DNA of 64,000 nucleotides from Yersinia similis. Its GTDB lineage: Bacteria > Pseudomonadota > Gammaproteobacteria > Enterobacterales > Enterobacteriaceae. The notes below the pieces were generated by a model. That model was not told where the DNA came from. It saw only the letters and a list, made by a program, of their open reading frames with translations, and ran no database searches. How positions within the stretch are numbered: position 1 is the stretch's first letter; every line of letters starts with the position of its first letter. The translations under genes and the position numbers were made by a program. The DNA is taken from contig NZ_CGBP01000016.1 in NCBI RefSeq assembly GCF_001053095.1, positions 1 through 64,000 on the forward strand, in the 5' to 3' direction. This document shows positions 10,196 to 18,881 of the stretch, piece after piece.

Positions 10196-10437
10196 ATTAA
10201 ATTGCTTTTAATAGCATAAAAATTCGTATAGCATTCATGCATAAAGATGTGGCAGGTAATATATTGTCAATATTGTCAAGTGTTGTTTTAAAGGTATTTC
10301 CTGTGAGTTATTTATGTGTGGGAACAAAGGAGTGACATGGTTTTCCTTATTTTCCTTGCTGTTTTAAATATGAAGGAAAATAAGGCCAGCCATGCTGGAA
10401 AATGTTATTAACCAACTAATTAAATAGGGTTACTCAC

Positions 10438-10965
10438 ATGAAAAAGAGTATTATTTCTTCTGTTATTGCATTGGGTGTAATGGGTGGGTCAGCAGCTTAT
10501 GCGGCCCCTATTGATGTAACGTTCACTGGTGGGGTCACCGCTAAAACCTGTGATATTACAGTTTCCCCATCTCCTGGCGTTATGGGAAATACCGTTGATC
10601 TGGGCGTTGTTGGGCAAGGTCAGACGGGGCAGCCAGTGACTTTTGCTCTGACTGCTTCTAACGCAACTACTCCTGAGTGCGCCAGCTTGAGCGCTCAGGA
10701 GACCGCAGAGGTGATGTGGCTTTCTTCGAAAATGGATGGAGTTGGTTTAGGGATGACCTCTGGTGACGCTACAGGTTCTAGAGTTCTGCTGACTAGCGTG
10801 AATGCTAAGGATGCTCAGGTGTCTATCAATAGTGCTAATACATCTGCTGCGTTTGAAGCCAATAAAGTCATTGGTGATGGTTTTAAATTTGAAGCCAAGT
10901 TACAAGGTGGCCAGGTTCCGGGTAAATTCCAGTCTGTTGCTTCAGTCCAGGTCCTTTATAAATAA
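10438..10965 (+). CDS. major fimbrial subunit (chaperone-usher pilin)
   Basis: Exported pilin of 175 residues. A signal peptide (MKKSIISSVIALGVMGGSAAYA) is followed by a mature domain with a paired-cysteine pattern (TCDITV near residue 37, ECASL near 80). The C-terminus alternates hydrophobic residues and ends VQVLYK, the penultimate-aromatic signature of chaperone-dependent pilins. Weak AGGG RBS eight bases before the ATG. A strong hairpin just downstream suggests partial termination before the usher gene, so this subunit would be made in excess. Confidence 0.9.
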   Translation: MKKSIISSVIALGVMGGSAAYAAPIDVTFTGGVTAKTCDITVSPSPGVMGNTVDLGVVGQGQTGQPVTFALTASNATTPECASLSAQETAEVMWLSSKMDGVGLGMTSGDATGSRVLLTSVNAKDAQVSINSANTSAAFEANKVIGDGFKFEAKLQGGQVPGKFQSVASVQVLYK

Positions 10966-10998
10966 TAGTTTATCAGCATATACAAACTTTATTTAAAT

Positions 10999-11022
10999 AA
11001 AGGGGTGGAGACACCCCTTTTA
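10999..11022 (+). terminator. hairpin terminator/attenuator after the pilin gene
   Basis: Perfect 9-bp stem AAAGGGGTG / CACCCCTTT with a GAGA loop, followed by T-rich sequence, between the pilin and usher genes. This is the standard layout for reducing expression of the assembly genes relative to the major subunit. Confidence 0.8.
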
Positions 11023-11078
11023 TATCGCTTGCTCGAGTTTTTTTCTTATTTCGTTTAATCGAAAAAGGAGGGTGAATT

Positions 11079-13478
11079 GTGTTATTGCGCCCACAGATAT
11101 TTACGTTGTCAGTACTGAGCCTTGCATTATTCTCACGCTTTTCTTTTGCTTCGGAGCTTAATCTTGATTTTTTGCAAGGTACTAGTGTCACGCCATCCAT
11201 ATTAAATACGGCTTCACGCTATCCTGTCGGTCAATATTATATTGATGTTATCGTCAATAAAGAAAATATCGGCAAGGCGCAATTAAATATTTCCCCCGAA
11301 GAAGATAAGGCTGATGTTTTATGTTTATCACCGGCTTGGTTAAAAGCTGCAGGTGTTCCAGTTCGTCTGGATAATTATACCTCTGAGTTGAATGCATCGA
11401 AACAGTGCTATGAGCTGAGTAAAAATCCATATACACATGTGGATTTTGACTTTGGTGCCCAAAGCCTGGTCTTCAGCATTCCCCAGTCTTATCTCATCAG
11501 TAAAACCGACCCCAGCCACTGGGACTATGGGGTGAGTGCTGCGCGCTTGAAATATTTCGGTAACTTTTCCCAGTCATCTGGACAAAAAACCAGTGCGTTT
11601 GCCAACACTGACCTGATAGTTAATTTGGGACGTTGGGTATTGGCCAGCAACATGAATGCCACCAAAAATAGCAGCGGCTCCAGTGAGTTTGCGGCGCGGG
11701 ATATTACGCTATCGACAGCTATCAGTCAGTTGCGAGGGGATTTGTTGCTGGGGAAATCCCAGACGCGGAGCATTCTGTTCAGTGATTTTGGTTTTTATGG
11801 GGCATCACTGCGCTCCAACAGCAATATGACACCGTGGGAGTTGCGTGGGTATGCCCCACTGATCAGTGGGGTTGCCAATTCCACATCCCGTATCACCATT
11901 ACCCAGAGTGGCTATACGGTGTATTCAAAAGTGGTTCCACCTGGTCCCTACCAACTGGATGATGTACGTCCTGTGGGGAACGGTGACTTGGAAGTGACGG
12001 TGGAAGATGCTAACGGTCACAAGACCACCACCCTCTACCCGGTCACTACGCTGCCAACCCTGCTACGTCCGGGGGAGCTGGAGTACAACATGGCCACCGG
12101 GCGTAAAACAAACAGCAGCAATATTAAAGATGCTTTTTCCTCCGGTGAGAATGGCCTTTTCTGGCTGGGAAGTTTGGGATATGGCTTCCCAGGTACGACA
12201 TTCAATGCATCCTCGATTTTGCACAATAAGTATCAGGCAGGTGGCCTGAGCATGACGCAGTCTTTGGGCGTGTTCGGGGCTTTCTCGATCGGGGGAACTC
12301 TGGCACAGGCGCGCTATGACCACGGCGTGAGAAAAAATGGTCACAGCGCGAATGCCAAGTACGCTAAGAGCTTTTCCGACAGCACCGACCTGCAGTTACT
12401 GGCCTACCGCTATCAAAGTAAGGGGTATATCGAGTTTGCCGATTTTGATGCCACGGATCGCTATGCCCGTAACAACAAAAAAGCGCGTTATGAGATGCGG
12501 TTTTCACAGCGCCTGGGGGATGTCAACCTGAGCCTGTTTGGCTGGCGGGAGAACTATTGGTGGCTAGATGGCAATGCGACAGGGGGGGATATCTCATTCA
12601 GTAGCACGCTATTTAGTGATGTATCGATGTTCCTGCGCGGAAGCTACAGCAAGCAACCCTATCTGGATAAGCCTGATTACAGTACTTCCATCTCCTTTAG
12701 TGTGCCTTTCAATCTGGGGGGGGTACGCCATTACAGTAGCACGGGGATGAATTATAGCAGCCACCAAAAAATGGGGATGACAGCAGGGGTGTCAGCTAAT
12801 CCAACAGACCGTTTCAGTTACGGCTTGAATACCTCATTGAATGAAAAAGGAGACCGAAATCTGAGCGGTAATGTGTCTTACGGATTCGATGCCATACAGA
12901 CCCGCCTGATGTTAACACAGGGCCGCCATCAAACCAGCGTTTCAGGCAGTGTGAGCGGTACCGCACTGGGGACGCCGGAAAGTGGTGTGCTGTTGACCAA
13001 AGAAACGGGGAATACCCTGGGAATTGTTCGGATGCCGAATGTGGCTGGTGTGCGCTTTAACCGCTCGGCACCGACCAATCGCAAGGGGTATACGGTGGTC
13101 AACCTGTCGGACTACACACTCAATCGCATTAATGTCGATATGGAGAACGTGCCGGATGATTTAGAACTTCAAACTACGTCTTATAACGTGGTGCCGACGG
13201 AGAAGGCGGTAGTCTATCGCCAGTTCGGAGCAAAATATGTACAGCGCTATATCCTGCGAGTAAAAGACCGTAATGGCAAAATTCTGGATGGGGGCAGTGC
13301 GCGTACGGAACAGGGACTGGATGCCGGATTTATTGCCAATAACGGGGTGTTGCTGATGAACCTGCTGAGCGCGCCGACGTGGGTGAAAGTCACCTTGGAT
13401 AAGGGGAGTACCTGTCGTTTTTCAATGAGCGGGATACAGGCTGATGCCAATAAGGTTCAGGAGGTACGTTGTGAATAA
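11079..13478 (+). CDS. fimbrial outer-membrane usher
   Basis: FimD/PapC-family usher that binds chaperone-subunit complexes and secretes and assembles the fibre. In order over 799 residues: signal peptide (1 to about 24), N-terminal chaperone-binding domain starting ELNLDFLQGT, 24-strand barrel with the plug region (PPGPYQLDDVRPVGNGDLEVTVEDANG), and a C-terminal domain with a Cys pair (STCRFSM, VRCE). The start is GTG at 11079, supported by a near-perfect AAGGAGGG seven bases upstream. Its stop overlaps the chaperone start by 8 bp, which implies coupling. Confidence 0.93.
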   Translation: MLLRPQIFTLSVLSLALFSRFSFASELNLDFLQGTSVTPSILNTASRYPVGQYYIDVIVNKENIGKAQLNISPEEDKADVLCLSPAWLKAAGVPVRLDNYTSELNASKQCYELSKNPYTHVDFDFGAQSLVFSIPQSYLISKTDPSHWDYGVSAARLKYFGNFSQSSGQKTSAFANTDLIVNLGRWVLASNMNATKNSSGSSEFAARDITLSTAISQLRGDLLLGKSQTRSILFSDFGFYGASLRSNSNMTPWELRGYAPLISGVANSTSRITITQSGYTVYSKVVPPGPYQLDDVRPVGNGDLEVTVEDANGHKTTTLYPVTTLPTLLRPGELEYNMATGRKTNSSNIKDAFSSGENGLFWLGSLGYGFPGTTFNASSILHNKYQAGGLSMTQSLGVFGAFSIGGTLAQARYDHGVRKNGHSANAKYAKSFSDSTDLQLLAYRYQSKGYIEFADFDATDRYARNNKKARYEMRFSQRLGDVNLSLFGWRENYWWLDGNATGGDISFSSTLFSDVSMFLRGSYSKQPYLDKPDYSTSISFSVPFNLGGVRHYSSTGMNYSSHQKMGMTAGVSANPTDRFSYGLNTSLNEKGDRNLSGNVSYGFDAIQTRLMLTQGRHQTSVSGSVSGTALGTPESGVLLTKETGNTLGIVRMPNVAGVRFNRSAPTNRKGYTVVNLSDYTLNRINVDMENVPDDLELQTTSYNVVPTEKAVVYRQFGAKYVQRYILRVKDRNGKILDGGSARTEQGLDAGFIANNGVLLMNLLSAPTWVKVTLDKGSTCRFSMSGIQADANKVQEVRCE

Positions 13479-14166
13479 GGTGATGAAATGGGGGATGGTT
13501 TTTCTGCTATCCATGGCGGTGTGTGGTAATGCGATGGCTGCTTTTGTCCTGAACGGGACGCGTTTTATCTATGAAGAAGGTAAGAAGAACTTGTCCTTTG
13601 AGGTAACAAACCAGGCTGAGGAAACGTTTGGAGGGCAGGTCTGGGTGGATAACACCAATCAGGGCGATGGCGTGTACATGGTTCCGGCACCCCCATTCTT
13701 CAAAATTGGGGCCAATCAGAAGCAGATAGTGCGAATCATGAAGACGGACAGTAGGTTGCCGACGGATCGGGAATCGCTGTTTTGGTTGAATGTACAAGAA
13801 ATTCCCCCAAAGCCGAAGACGGAAGACAAAAACGTGCTGTCGGTGGCGGTCAATACCAAAGTGAAGCTTATTTATCGCCCGAAATCCCTTATCGAGGGGC
13901 GTAAAGAGGCAGAAAAGAATGTCAGGGTGATTCACAACGGCGGGAAGACCTACCTGAGCAATCCGACCCCTTATTACTTTGCCGTCATAGGGGTGAAGGT
14001 AAACGGTCAGGCGGTCAAATTAAGTTCTGCTGAGCAAAATGCTTTGGCTCAGATGGCACCATTGAGTGAAGTATTGATCGGTAAGCATGCATTGAATGGC
14101 ACGGTGACGATTGATGCTGTCAATGACTGGGGCGGTGTTGATAGCTACACACTACTGAAGGGTTAG
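13471..14166 (+). CDS. periplasmic fimbrial chaperone (PapD family)
   Basis: Donor-strand chaperone for the pilins. It has a signal peptide (about 24 residues), then FVLNGTRFIYEEGKK with the conserved Arg, and NTKVKLIYRP with the G1-strand Lys, the two residues that anchor pilin C-termini. The GTG start at 13471 is chosen because AGGAGG lies six bases before it, inside the usher 3' end. The frame is open to 13444 but has no RBS there. Length is 231 residues, typical for the family. Confidence 0.92.
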   Translation: MNKVMKWGMVFLLSMAVCGNAMAAFVLNGTRFIYEEGKKNLSFEVTNQAEETFGGQVWVDNTNQGDGVYMVPAPPFFKIGANQKQIVRIMKTDSRLPTDRESLFWLNVQEIPPKPKTEDKNVLSVAVNTKVKLIYRPKSLIEGRKEAEKNVRVIHNGGKTYLSNPTPYYFAVIGVKVNGQAVKLSSAEQNALAQMAPLSEVLIGKHALNGTVTIDAVNDWGGVDSYTLLKG

Positions 14167-14197
14167 AAGAAGCACAACAAACGAGGAGCGAGAGGAG

Positions 14198-14740
14198 ATG
14201 ATGATACGTGGCATTAAGCGATATGCGGGCGTGAGCTTACTCTTTCTTAGCATGGCATTGCCACCCGAAGCCGGGGCCGCGACGTCAGACACGGCAACAA
14301 TAGAGGTCACGCTGATCAACAACCAGCCCACCTGTTCACTGGGGTTTAATGGCAGCAACGCCGCCAGTTTAAACTATGACTTGGGAGTGATAAGTGACGG
14401 ACGGAAAACGCATGCGCCGTTTACGGTGGATATCACATGTCAGGGTAATACGCCGGTCAAGACAGCGCTGAAGGCCAAGAACCAGAACGGCAGCTTGGTT
14501 GCGGGTAATGACATAATGGTACTCCCGATTGATGGAAATGCGGGAAGTTCGGGGCCGTTGCTGTGGCTGGAAAACAATGGAAAGAGTGTGATGTTAACCG
14601 GGAATGATACGGATGCGTTTTGTATACAGACGGGGATAAATAACAGTTGCCGTTTGTCGCCGGTAACGGAGGTGAGTACGTCAGACCCACGCGGACAGAT
14701 AAGCGCGACGATCCGCTTTGATGTGGTGTATCCGGCCTGA
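14198..14740 (+). CDS. minor fimbrial subunit
   Basis: Exported 180-residue pilin-like protein. A signal peptide ends near EAGA, then come TCSLGFNG with a cysteine, ITCQGN, FCIQTGINNSCRLSP, and a C-terminus ISATIRFDVVYPA that looks like a chaperone-recognition beta strand. Its higher cysteine content than the major pilin suggests an adaptor or tip subunit. RBS GAGGAG... just before the ATG. Part of the fimbrial operon, 31 bp after the chaperone. Confidence 0.8.
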   Translation: MMIRGIKRYAGVSLLFLSMALPPEAGAATSDTATIEVTLINNQPTCSLGFNGSNAASLNYDLGVISDGRKTHAPFTVDITCQGNTPVKTALKAKNQNGSLVAGNDIMVLPIDGNAGSSGPLLWLENNGKSVMLTGNDTDAFCIQTGINNSCRLSPVTEVSTSDPRGQISATIRFDVVYPA

Positions 14741-14803
14741 GTCTACTGCATCTATTACAAACAAAGAGTTCTATTAATGATTTTGTGATGTGAGGTTTCG
14801 ACG

Positions 14804-15652
14804 ATGTGGAGAACAACGGTAATCGTGCTGCTGGTGTTATTCAGAATAACAACTGGACACGCAGGAATGATAACTCTAAGTAACGAAAAATTGGCGATGA
14901 CGTCCGTGCAGCTTGTACTCAGTACGTATATTGGAGCGGATAACAGCAAAATTGGTGACGTTATTACTGATGTTGGGGTGCTTTCCAGCTATAACAGTAA
15001 AGAGTACGCACATCTTATCCAACCAGCCACAAACTCAGCGTATCAGTGCGAACTAGCGAATGGGTTTGATGGTTATACGAACGATATCAAACTGCAAGTG
15101 AGAAAACTGCAAGCAGGATACGCAGGGGAGGCTACATGTGTCATTGAAGTGGCCGTTAAGGGACCAGACGCATGGATGAATTCGTATACGAATGTTTATG
15201 TTTATAACTCTATAACGGCACCGTCTGAATATGGGCCTAGCTCTGTCACGATAATGCCATCGGGTACAAAAGTTACGCTCCCCAATCCGTGGTATGCGTG
15301 GGGGCCGAATGGGCAATATCATCCCTGGCAAGATAAGAGCAATTTCTCTGCGAAAGCGGTCAAGTGGTCTGCAACGTACGATGAGCAAATTCAGCACAAC
15401 GTATCACAAAGTAATCCATATGTTCCGATTCTGACCGTTACGGATGACAGTAACATATGGGCGTATGTGACTGCCACCACCAAAGATGTCGATGCGGGGT
15501 TTACTACGGCGGTACGTATCACGATGCCGGATGGCCGTTCTTGCTCTAGAGGGATGGGGGCTGGTGAGCAATGTTTCATGTACGTAGATAAAGACAAACT
15601 GAGGCCAGGGACGACCAAAGGGCAGATCGTACTTAATATTCAGCTACCCTGA
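14804..15652 (+). CDS. exported protein of fimbrial operon, possible tip adhesin
   Basis: I do not recognise a family. The 282 residues start with a signal peptide (MWRTTVIVLLVLFRITTGHA). The mature part has few cysteines, many aromatic residues (PWYAWGPNGQYHPWQ near 160-175) and ends in a beta-like stretch IVLNIQLP. Its position as last structural gene of a chaperone-usher operon and its size, larger than the pilins, suggest a two-domain tip adhesin, but this is inference. The 5' end is echoed by a short relic at 16380-16445. Confidence 0.6.
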   Translation: MWRTTVIVLLVLFRITTGHAGMITLSNEKLAMTSVQLVLSTYIGADNSKIGDVITDVGVLSSYNSKEYAHLIQPATNSAYQCELANGFDGYTNDIKLQVRKLQAGYAGEATCVIEVAVKGPDAWMNSYTNVYVYNSITAPSEYGPSSVTIMPSGTKVTLPNPWYAWGPNGQYHPWQDKSNFSAKAVKWSATYDEQIQHNVSQSNPYVPILTVTDDSNIWAYVTATTKDVDAGFTTAVRITMPDGRSCSRGMGAGEQCFMYVDKDKLRPGTTKGQIVLNIQLP

Positions 15653-15721
15653 AAGCACAATAGAGGAGGTTGTAAAGGCAGTGACATGGTTCCATGCCAA
15701 ACGAGCCGAGGGGACAACAAA

Positions 15722-16321
15722 ATGCACCCGATAATGACATTATATGGAGCATGTGATTACGAATACATCGGGTTATGTCACATCATAGATGACATGGGGT
15801 TGCCTTACCGCCGTTATCATTTTGGGCTGCCTCTCGGGCCTGATGATATTTTGGTGATGTGCTGGAGCGATAAGCCTGCATTGGGATGGGGAGAGCGGTA
15901 TATTGATAAGCTGCATACGCTCTTGTCTCGCTATAACTGCACCATTATTGTACTGCACCCTTCTCGTGTCCCCTCAGCGGTTATTAGGCATCCGCGCTTG
16001 CGCATGATAGCTGGTCATGGATATAAGCGGGGGCTGCGGGCGCTACGGCAGTTGATAAGAGACAGTATCGCTTCGTTGATTGAGCGTAAGCGGGCGGATG
16101 ATATGTCTGTTCCCCCTGAATCGGTGAAACGTACCGGGGCGGTATACGAGAGTCTGATGAGTGACAGTGGGGTGACAAAGTACGCGAGGGAAAAGGGGGC
16201 TTGTATCAAAACGGTACACAACCAGCGGCGCAGCTTTGTCCAGCGGTATGGGTTTTCCTGTGTGCATGAGTTTCGGCTAGTCATGCTCTCGCCTGAGCGG
16301 GTGGAGACACTCTCCGGGTGA
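15722..16321 (+). CDS. LuxR-type HTH regulator of fimbrial cluster
   Basis: A 199-residue protein without signal peptide. The C-terminal segment (about 150-185, VTKYAREKGACIKTVHNQRRSFVQRYGF) has the form of a LuxR/NarL-type helix-turn-helix. The N-terminal 120 residues are not recognised and lack an obvious receiver Asp set. The ATG at 15722 has AGGGG about nine bases upstream; an earlier in-frame ATG at 15686 lacks this. Its place at the operon end suggests local control of the fimbriae, by inference only. Confidence 0.65.
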   Translation: MHPIMTLYGACDYEYIGLCHIIDDMGLPYRRYHFGLPLGPDDILVMCWSDKPALGWGERYIDKLHTLLSRYNCTIIVLHPSRVPSAVIRHPRLRMIAGHGYKRGLRALRQLIRDSIASLIERKRADDMSVPPESVKRTGAVYESLMSDSGVTKYAREKGACIKTVHNQRRSFVQRYGFSCVHEFRLVMLSPERVETLSG

Positions 16322-16379
16322 GGTGGGCGGATCCCCTGCCTGAATTGATTGATCTGATAGTGTGAGGACAACGATGAGG

Positions 16380-16445
16380 ATGTGGAGAACGATCAAGCTG
16401 CTGAAAATAATCGTGCTGCTAACAGTAATGAGAAATAAATACTAA
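16380..16445 (+). pseudogene. relic of a duplicated signal-peptide start
   Basis: ATG TGG AGA ACG ... encodes about 21 residues (MWRTIKLLKIIVLLTVMRNKY) before a stop. It repeats the beginning of the 14804 gene: gatgtggagaac and aatcgtgctgct are identical in both, and the leader before the ATG is similar. It looks like a decayed duplicate of the adhesin-like gene, though a tiny expressed peptide cannot be excluded. Confidence 0.45.
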
Positions 16446-16552
16446 AAGTAGGATTGTTATTTTAGTATTCTATTTTTTAACTCAACTTATTATTTTATAT
16501 GTCTGTATCACTTTATTCTACCGCAATAGGATGCATCGATAGGTGAATTTAT

Positions 16553-16645
16553 ATGGTTTGTGGTCTGGAACTACCCCGGATTTTCTGGGCTATAATAGTT
16601 ACCATTTTTGTTTTCGTATTAATCTATCTGGTAATGCGAAAATAA
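16553..16645 (+). CDS. possible 30-residue single-span membrane protein
   Basis: Short reading frame from ATG 16553 to TAA 16643-16645. AGGTG lies seven bases upstream. Residues 10-27 form one hydrophobic helix ending in MRK, the usual shape of bacterial small membrane proteins. There is no homology evidence; it may be chance in AT-rich DNA. Confidence 0.3.
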   Translation: MVCGLELPRIFWAIIVTIFVFVLIYLVMRK

Positions 16646-16813
16646 ATGCCTAAAAATTATAACTCACCCTGCTTCGAGCGTTTATTGATAAAGGAGATGT
16701 TTATGTTTGTACGAGAGTCATTTATTATCTGATAAAACGATGCTTGTGCTTATTTTGGTGTCTTATATCTATTTTTTTCATCTTCATGATTATTTAATTC
16801 AGAGGTGTCTGTC

Positions 16814-17047
16814 ATGATAGTTGGACTTGCTGAAAATCATGCGAAATATCATTTTTTAAATCTGATGTTTATTTTTCTTTTTGTTTTATTACTTTTGCTG
16901 CCTTTTATTTTTGCAGTGCTGGAATGGTTTTTCTCCAAAGATGCCACGCCTATTAATATTAGTAAGGTAAAATCACAGAGAGGTAAGAGTGCTAATGAGA
17001 AAATAAAGTGTAACAACGTAGTTCATAAAAGTACCTCAGTCACCTAA
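16814..17047 (+). CDS. small hypothetical membrane protein
   Basis: A 77-residue frame from the ATG at 16814 with AGAGG eight bases upstream. One long hydrophobic segment (about residues 15-38, with LLLLLPFIFAVLEWF) is followed by a basic tail. The last codons run into an ERIC remnant, so the native 3' end may have been replaced. No family recognised. Confidence 0.4.
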   Translation: MIVGLAENHAKYHFLNLMFIFLFVLLLLLPFIFAVLEWFFSKDATPINISKVKSQRGKSANEKIKCNNVVHKSTSVT

Positions 17048-17117
17048 TTATCTAAGACTCTGGGGCTTTTCGGTACTATTCTGAGTTAAATGAGACTTGA
17101 AATTCAGCTGGGTATTT
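17036..17117. repeat. degenerate ERIC remnant
   Basis: cagtcacctaattatctaag...ctggggc resembles the ERIC core, and gacttgaaattcagctgggtatt resembles its right end. It supplies the stop of the preceding small frame and sits upstream of the Ail-like gene. Confidence 0.55.
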
Positions 17118-17295
17118 TCATTTTGTCTGAATTATCAGGTAATCCATGAAATATTGTCTTTCAGAGTGGAGTATAAGGCGATTTTTATTGATAATAATAT
17201 TTATACATGCCAAGTGTTGGTTATTGTCTGGTTGGCAATGTCAATCGCATGGCTAATGTAATGTTTGGTGTTTTTCTAATATATTGGGTGATTTT

Positions 17296-17832
17296 ATGAA
17301 AAAAATATTACTAACCTATTCATTGATTTCATGCTTATCAACTGTGTCTGCTAATATATATGCTGCTGACAAAAATAGTATTTCTGTTGGGTATGCTCAA
17401 AGCCATGTAAAGGTAGGTGGAGCGTCATTGGGGGATAACCCTCAAGGTTTTAACCTGAAGTATCGTTATGAAGTTAATGATCATTGGGGGGTGATTAACT
17501 CATTTTCTTATACTCATAAAGGATATAATTTTTACTATGGCAATAGTAAAGTAGGGTCTGTAAATATAGATTTTTATTCTCTGGAAATAGGCCCAACCTT
17601 CCGTATTAATGAGTATGTTAGCTTGTATGGATTAATTGGTGCTTCTCATGGGAAATCTAAATTATCTTTATTTGATCAATCTGATAGTGTAAGTAAAACA
17701 GCAATGGTAGCTGGCTTGGGGGGGCAGATTAATCCATATCCAAATGTTGTTATCGATGCTTCATATGAGTATTCCAAACTGGGTGATGCGAAAGTTGGTA
17801 CATGGATGCTTGGTGCCGGCTATCGATTCTAA
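17296..17832 (+). CDS. Ail/Lom-family outer-membrane protein
   Basis: Eight-stranded beta-barrel of the OmpX/Ail/Lom/PagC family, whose members mediate adhesion, serum resistance or invasion. A signal peptide (MKKILLTYSLISCLSTVSANIYA) is followed by alternating beta strands (ISVGYAQSHVKV; GFNLKYRYEVNDHWGVINSFSYT; YSLEIGPTFRINEYVSLYGLIGAS) and the terminal WMLGAGYRF with final Phe needed for barrel assembly. The ATG at 17296 has GGGTG five bases upstream; the frame is open 12 bp earlier. Size (178 residues) fits. Which of the Yersinia Ail paralogues it is cannot be said. Confidence 0.85.
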   Translation: MKKILLTYSLISCLSTVSANIYAADKNSISVGYAQSHVKVGGASLGDNPQGFNLKYRYEVNDHWGVINSFSYTHKGYNFYYGNSKVGSVNIDFYSLEIGPTFRINEYVSLYGLIGASHGKSKLSLFDQSDSVSKTAMVAGLGGQINPYPNVVIDASYEYSKLGDAKVGTWMLGAGYRF

Positions 17833-18489
17833 TTGGCCTGCGGATCTACAAATCCATTTATATTAGGCTAGGTTATAGTTTCTTAAATAAAAAGCACTTT
17901 TATCGTGAGGGATATAAAAAATCATCTATTAATAAGCTACTTCCATATTTTTTGGATTTAGTAAGGTAATTGATCTCTCTATGTTAGTGATACTAATTCC
18001 AATATTATCGGAGGGTGTGTTGATATATTTCTCCACCAGAATATGTCGTAAATCTTGTTTTTAGGTTAAGGAGTAGTCAGTCTTAGGTGAAGAAATATAT
18101 TATAATTTTTCGGGTAAAAAACTGATGGATGTGTACAACGAGAAAGGGATTTCTTCTAACAAGATAGATGCCAAAAATACATTATAAGCTATGTTGTAAA
18201 CCTATTTTTATAATATGGAAGTCATGCTGTCTTAGGAGGGTTTCTCCTCTTTTTTCCAATAATGAGATTTAACAAATCCCTCTAAATACTTGTAAAATCC
18301 GGGCAGAGATAAAATGTTAAGTAGATGTTGTATTATGAAGAACATACCATTGATGTATCTTTATCACCATTGGCATAGGTGCTGGAATACGACTGCACAT
18401 CTACACGGAGTTACTTTTATGCAGCGCCAACACCTATACAATTGTGCAACACATCAAACGCCTTCTCATCACTGAATGATGTGCTGAAT
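17833..18489. other. AT-rich intergenic region with a short gene fragment
   Basis: No complete gene. Bases 18077-18187 carry a stop-to-stop frame of 36 codons without a start (...GEEIYYNFSGKKLMDVYNEKG...) that reads like the end of a lost gene of unknown identity. The rest shows nothing recognisable. Confidence 0.4.
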
Positions 18490-18564
<75 letters not shown>

Positions 18565-18670
18565 TTTCAGTGAATAAGAATTTTAAAAGTACGGTGAATT
18601 TTTTCAAGATCCGAAGCAAAAAATCAGACAAATTGAATCTTTTTAGTTGAATATGGCTTTAGAAATAACA

Positions 18671-18881
18671 AAACTCGCACATTGGCGGGTTTGCAGACTG
18701 CTGACAAACCCCGATGACGCGATCTTGAACGGTGAGGATAGGCAGAGGAGTAAAGCGTCCGCGCCAAGGATGGCGCGGCTCGAGCCTACATGGATGTATT
18801 TACGGCGTCTTTACGATCTGCCTGTTCTCTCCGTCGCGGGCACTTTGTCAATAACCTCAAAACCCGCACATTGGCGGGTTT
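18671..18881. mobile_element. YPAL-type miniature insertion in a terminator hairpin
   Basis: A 166-bp palindromic element (18693-18858) flanked by two 22-23-bp copies of a terminator-like hairpin (aactcgcacattggcgggttt at 18671, aaacccgcacattggcgggttt at 18859). It shares its sequence with the copy at 40614-40793. Ends are imperfectly complementary (ctgacaaaccccgatg against the complement of tcgcgggcactttgtca). This matches my recollection of YPAL elements, which insert into rho-independent terminators and duplicate the target. The terminator would be that of the SubB-like gene on the minus strand. Confidence 0.8.

Noticed and set aside
10026..10211. 61-residue hydrophobic reading frame across the GATC switch
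   Set aside because: No RBS, Phe/Leu-rich composition explained by T-rich DNA, and it covers the regulatory boxes.
10202..10232. Fimbrial promoter TTGCTT / TATAGC
   Set aside because: Spacer of 19 and weak boxes; kept only as a remark in the switch entry.
9143..10437. A papB homologue in the fimbrial control region
   Set aside because: No frame in the region resembles PapB; only the PapI-like gene is present.
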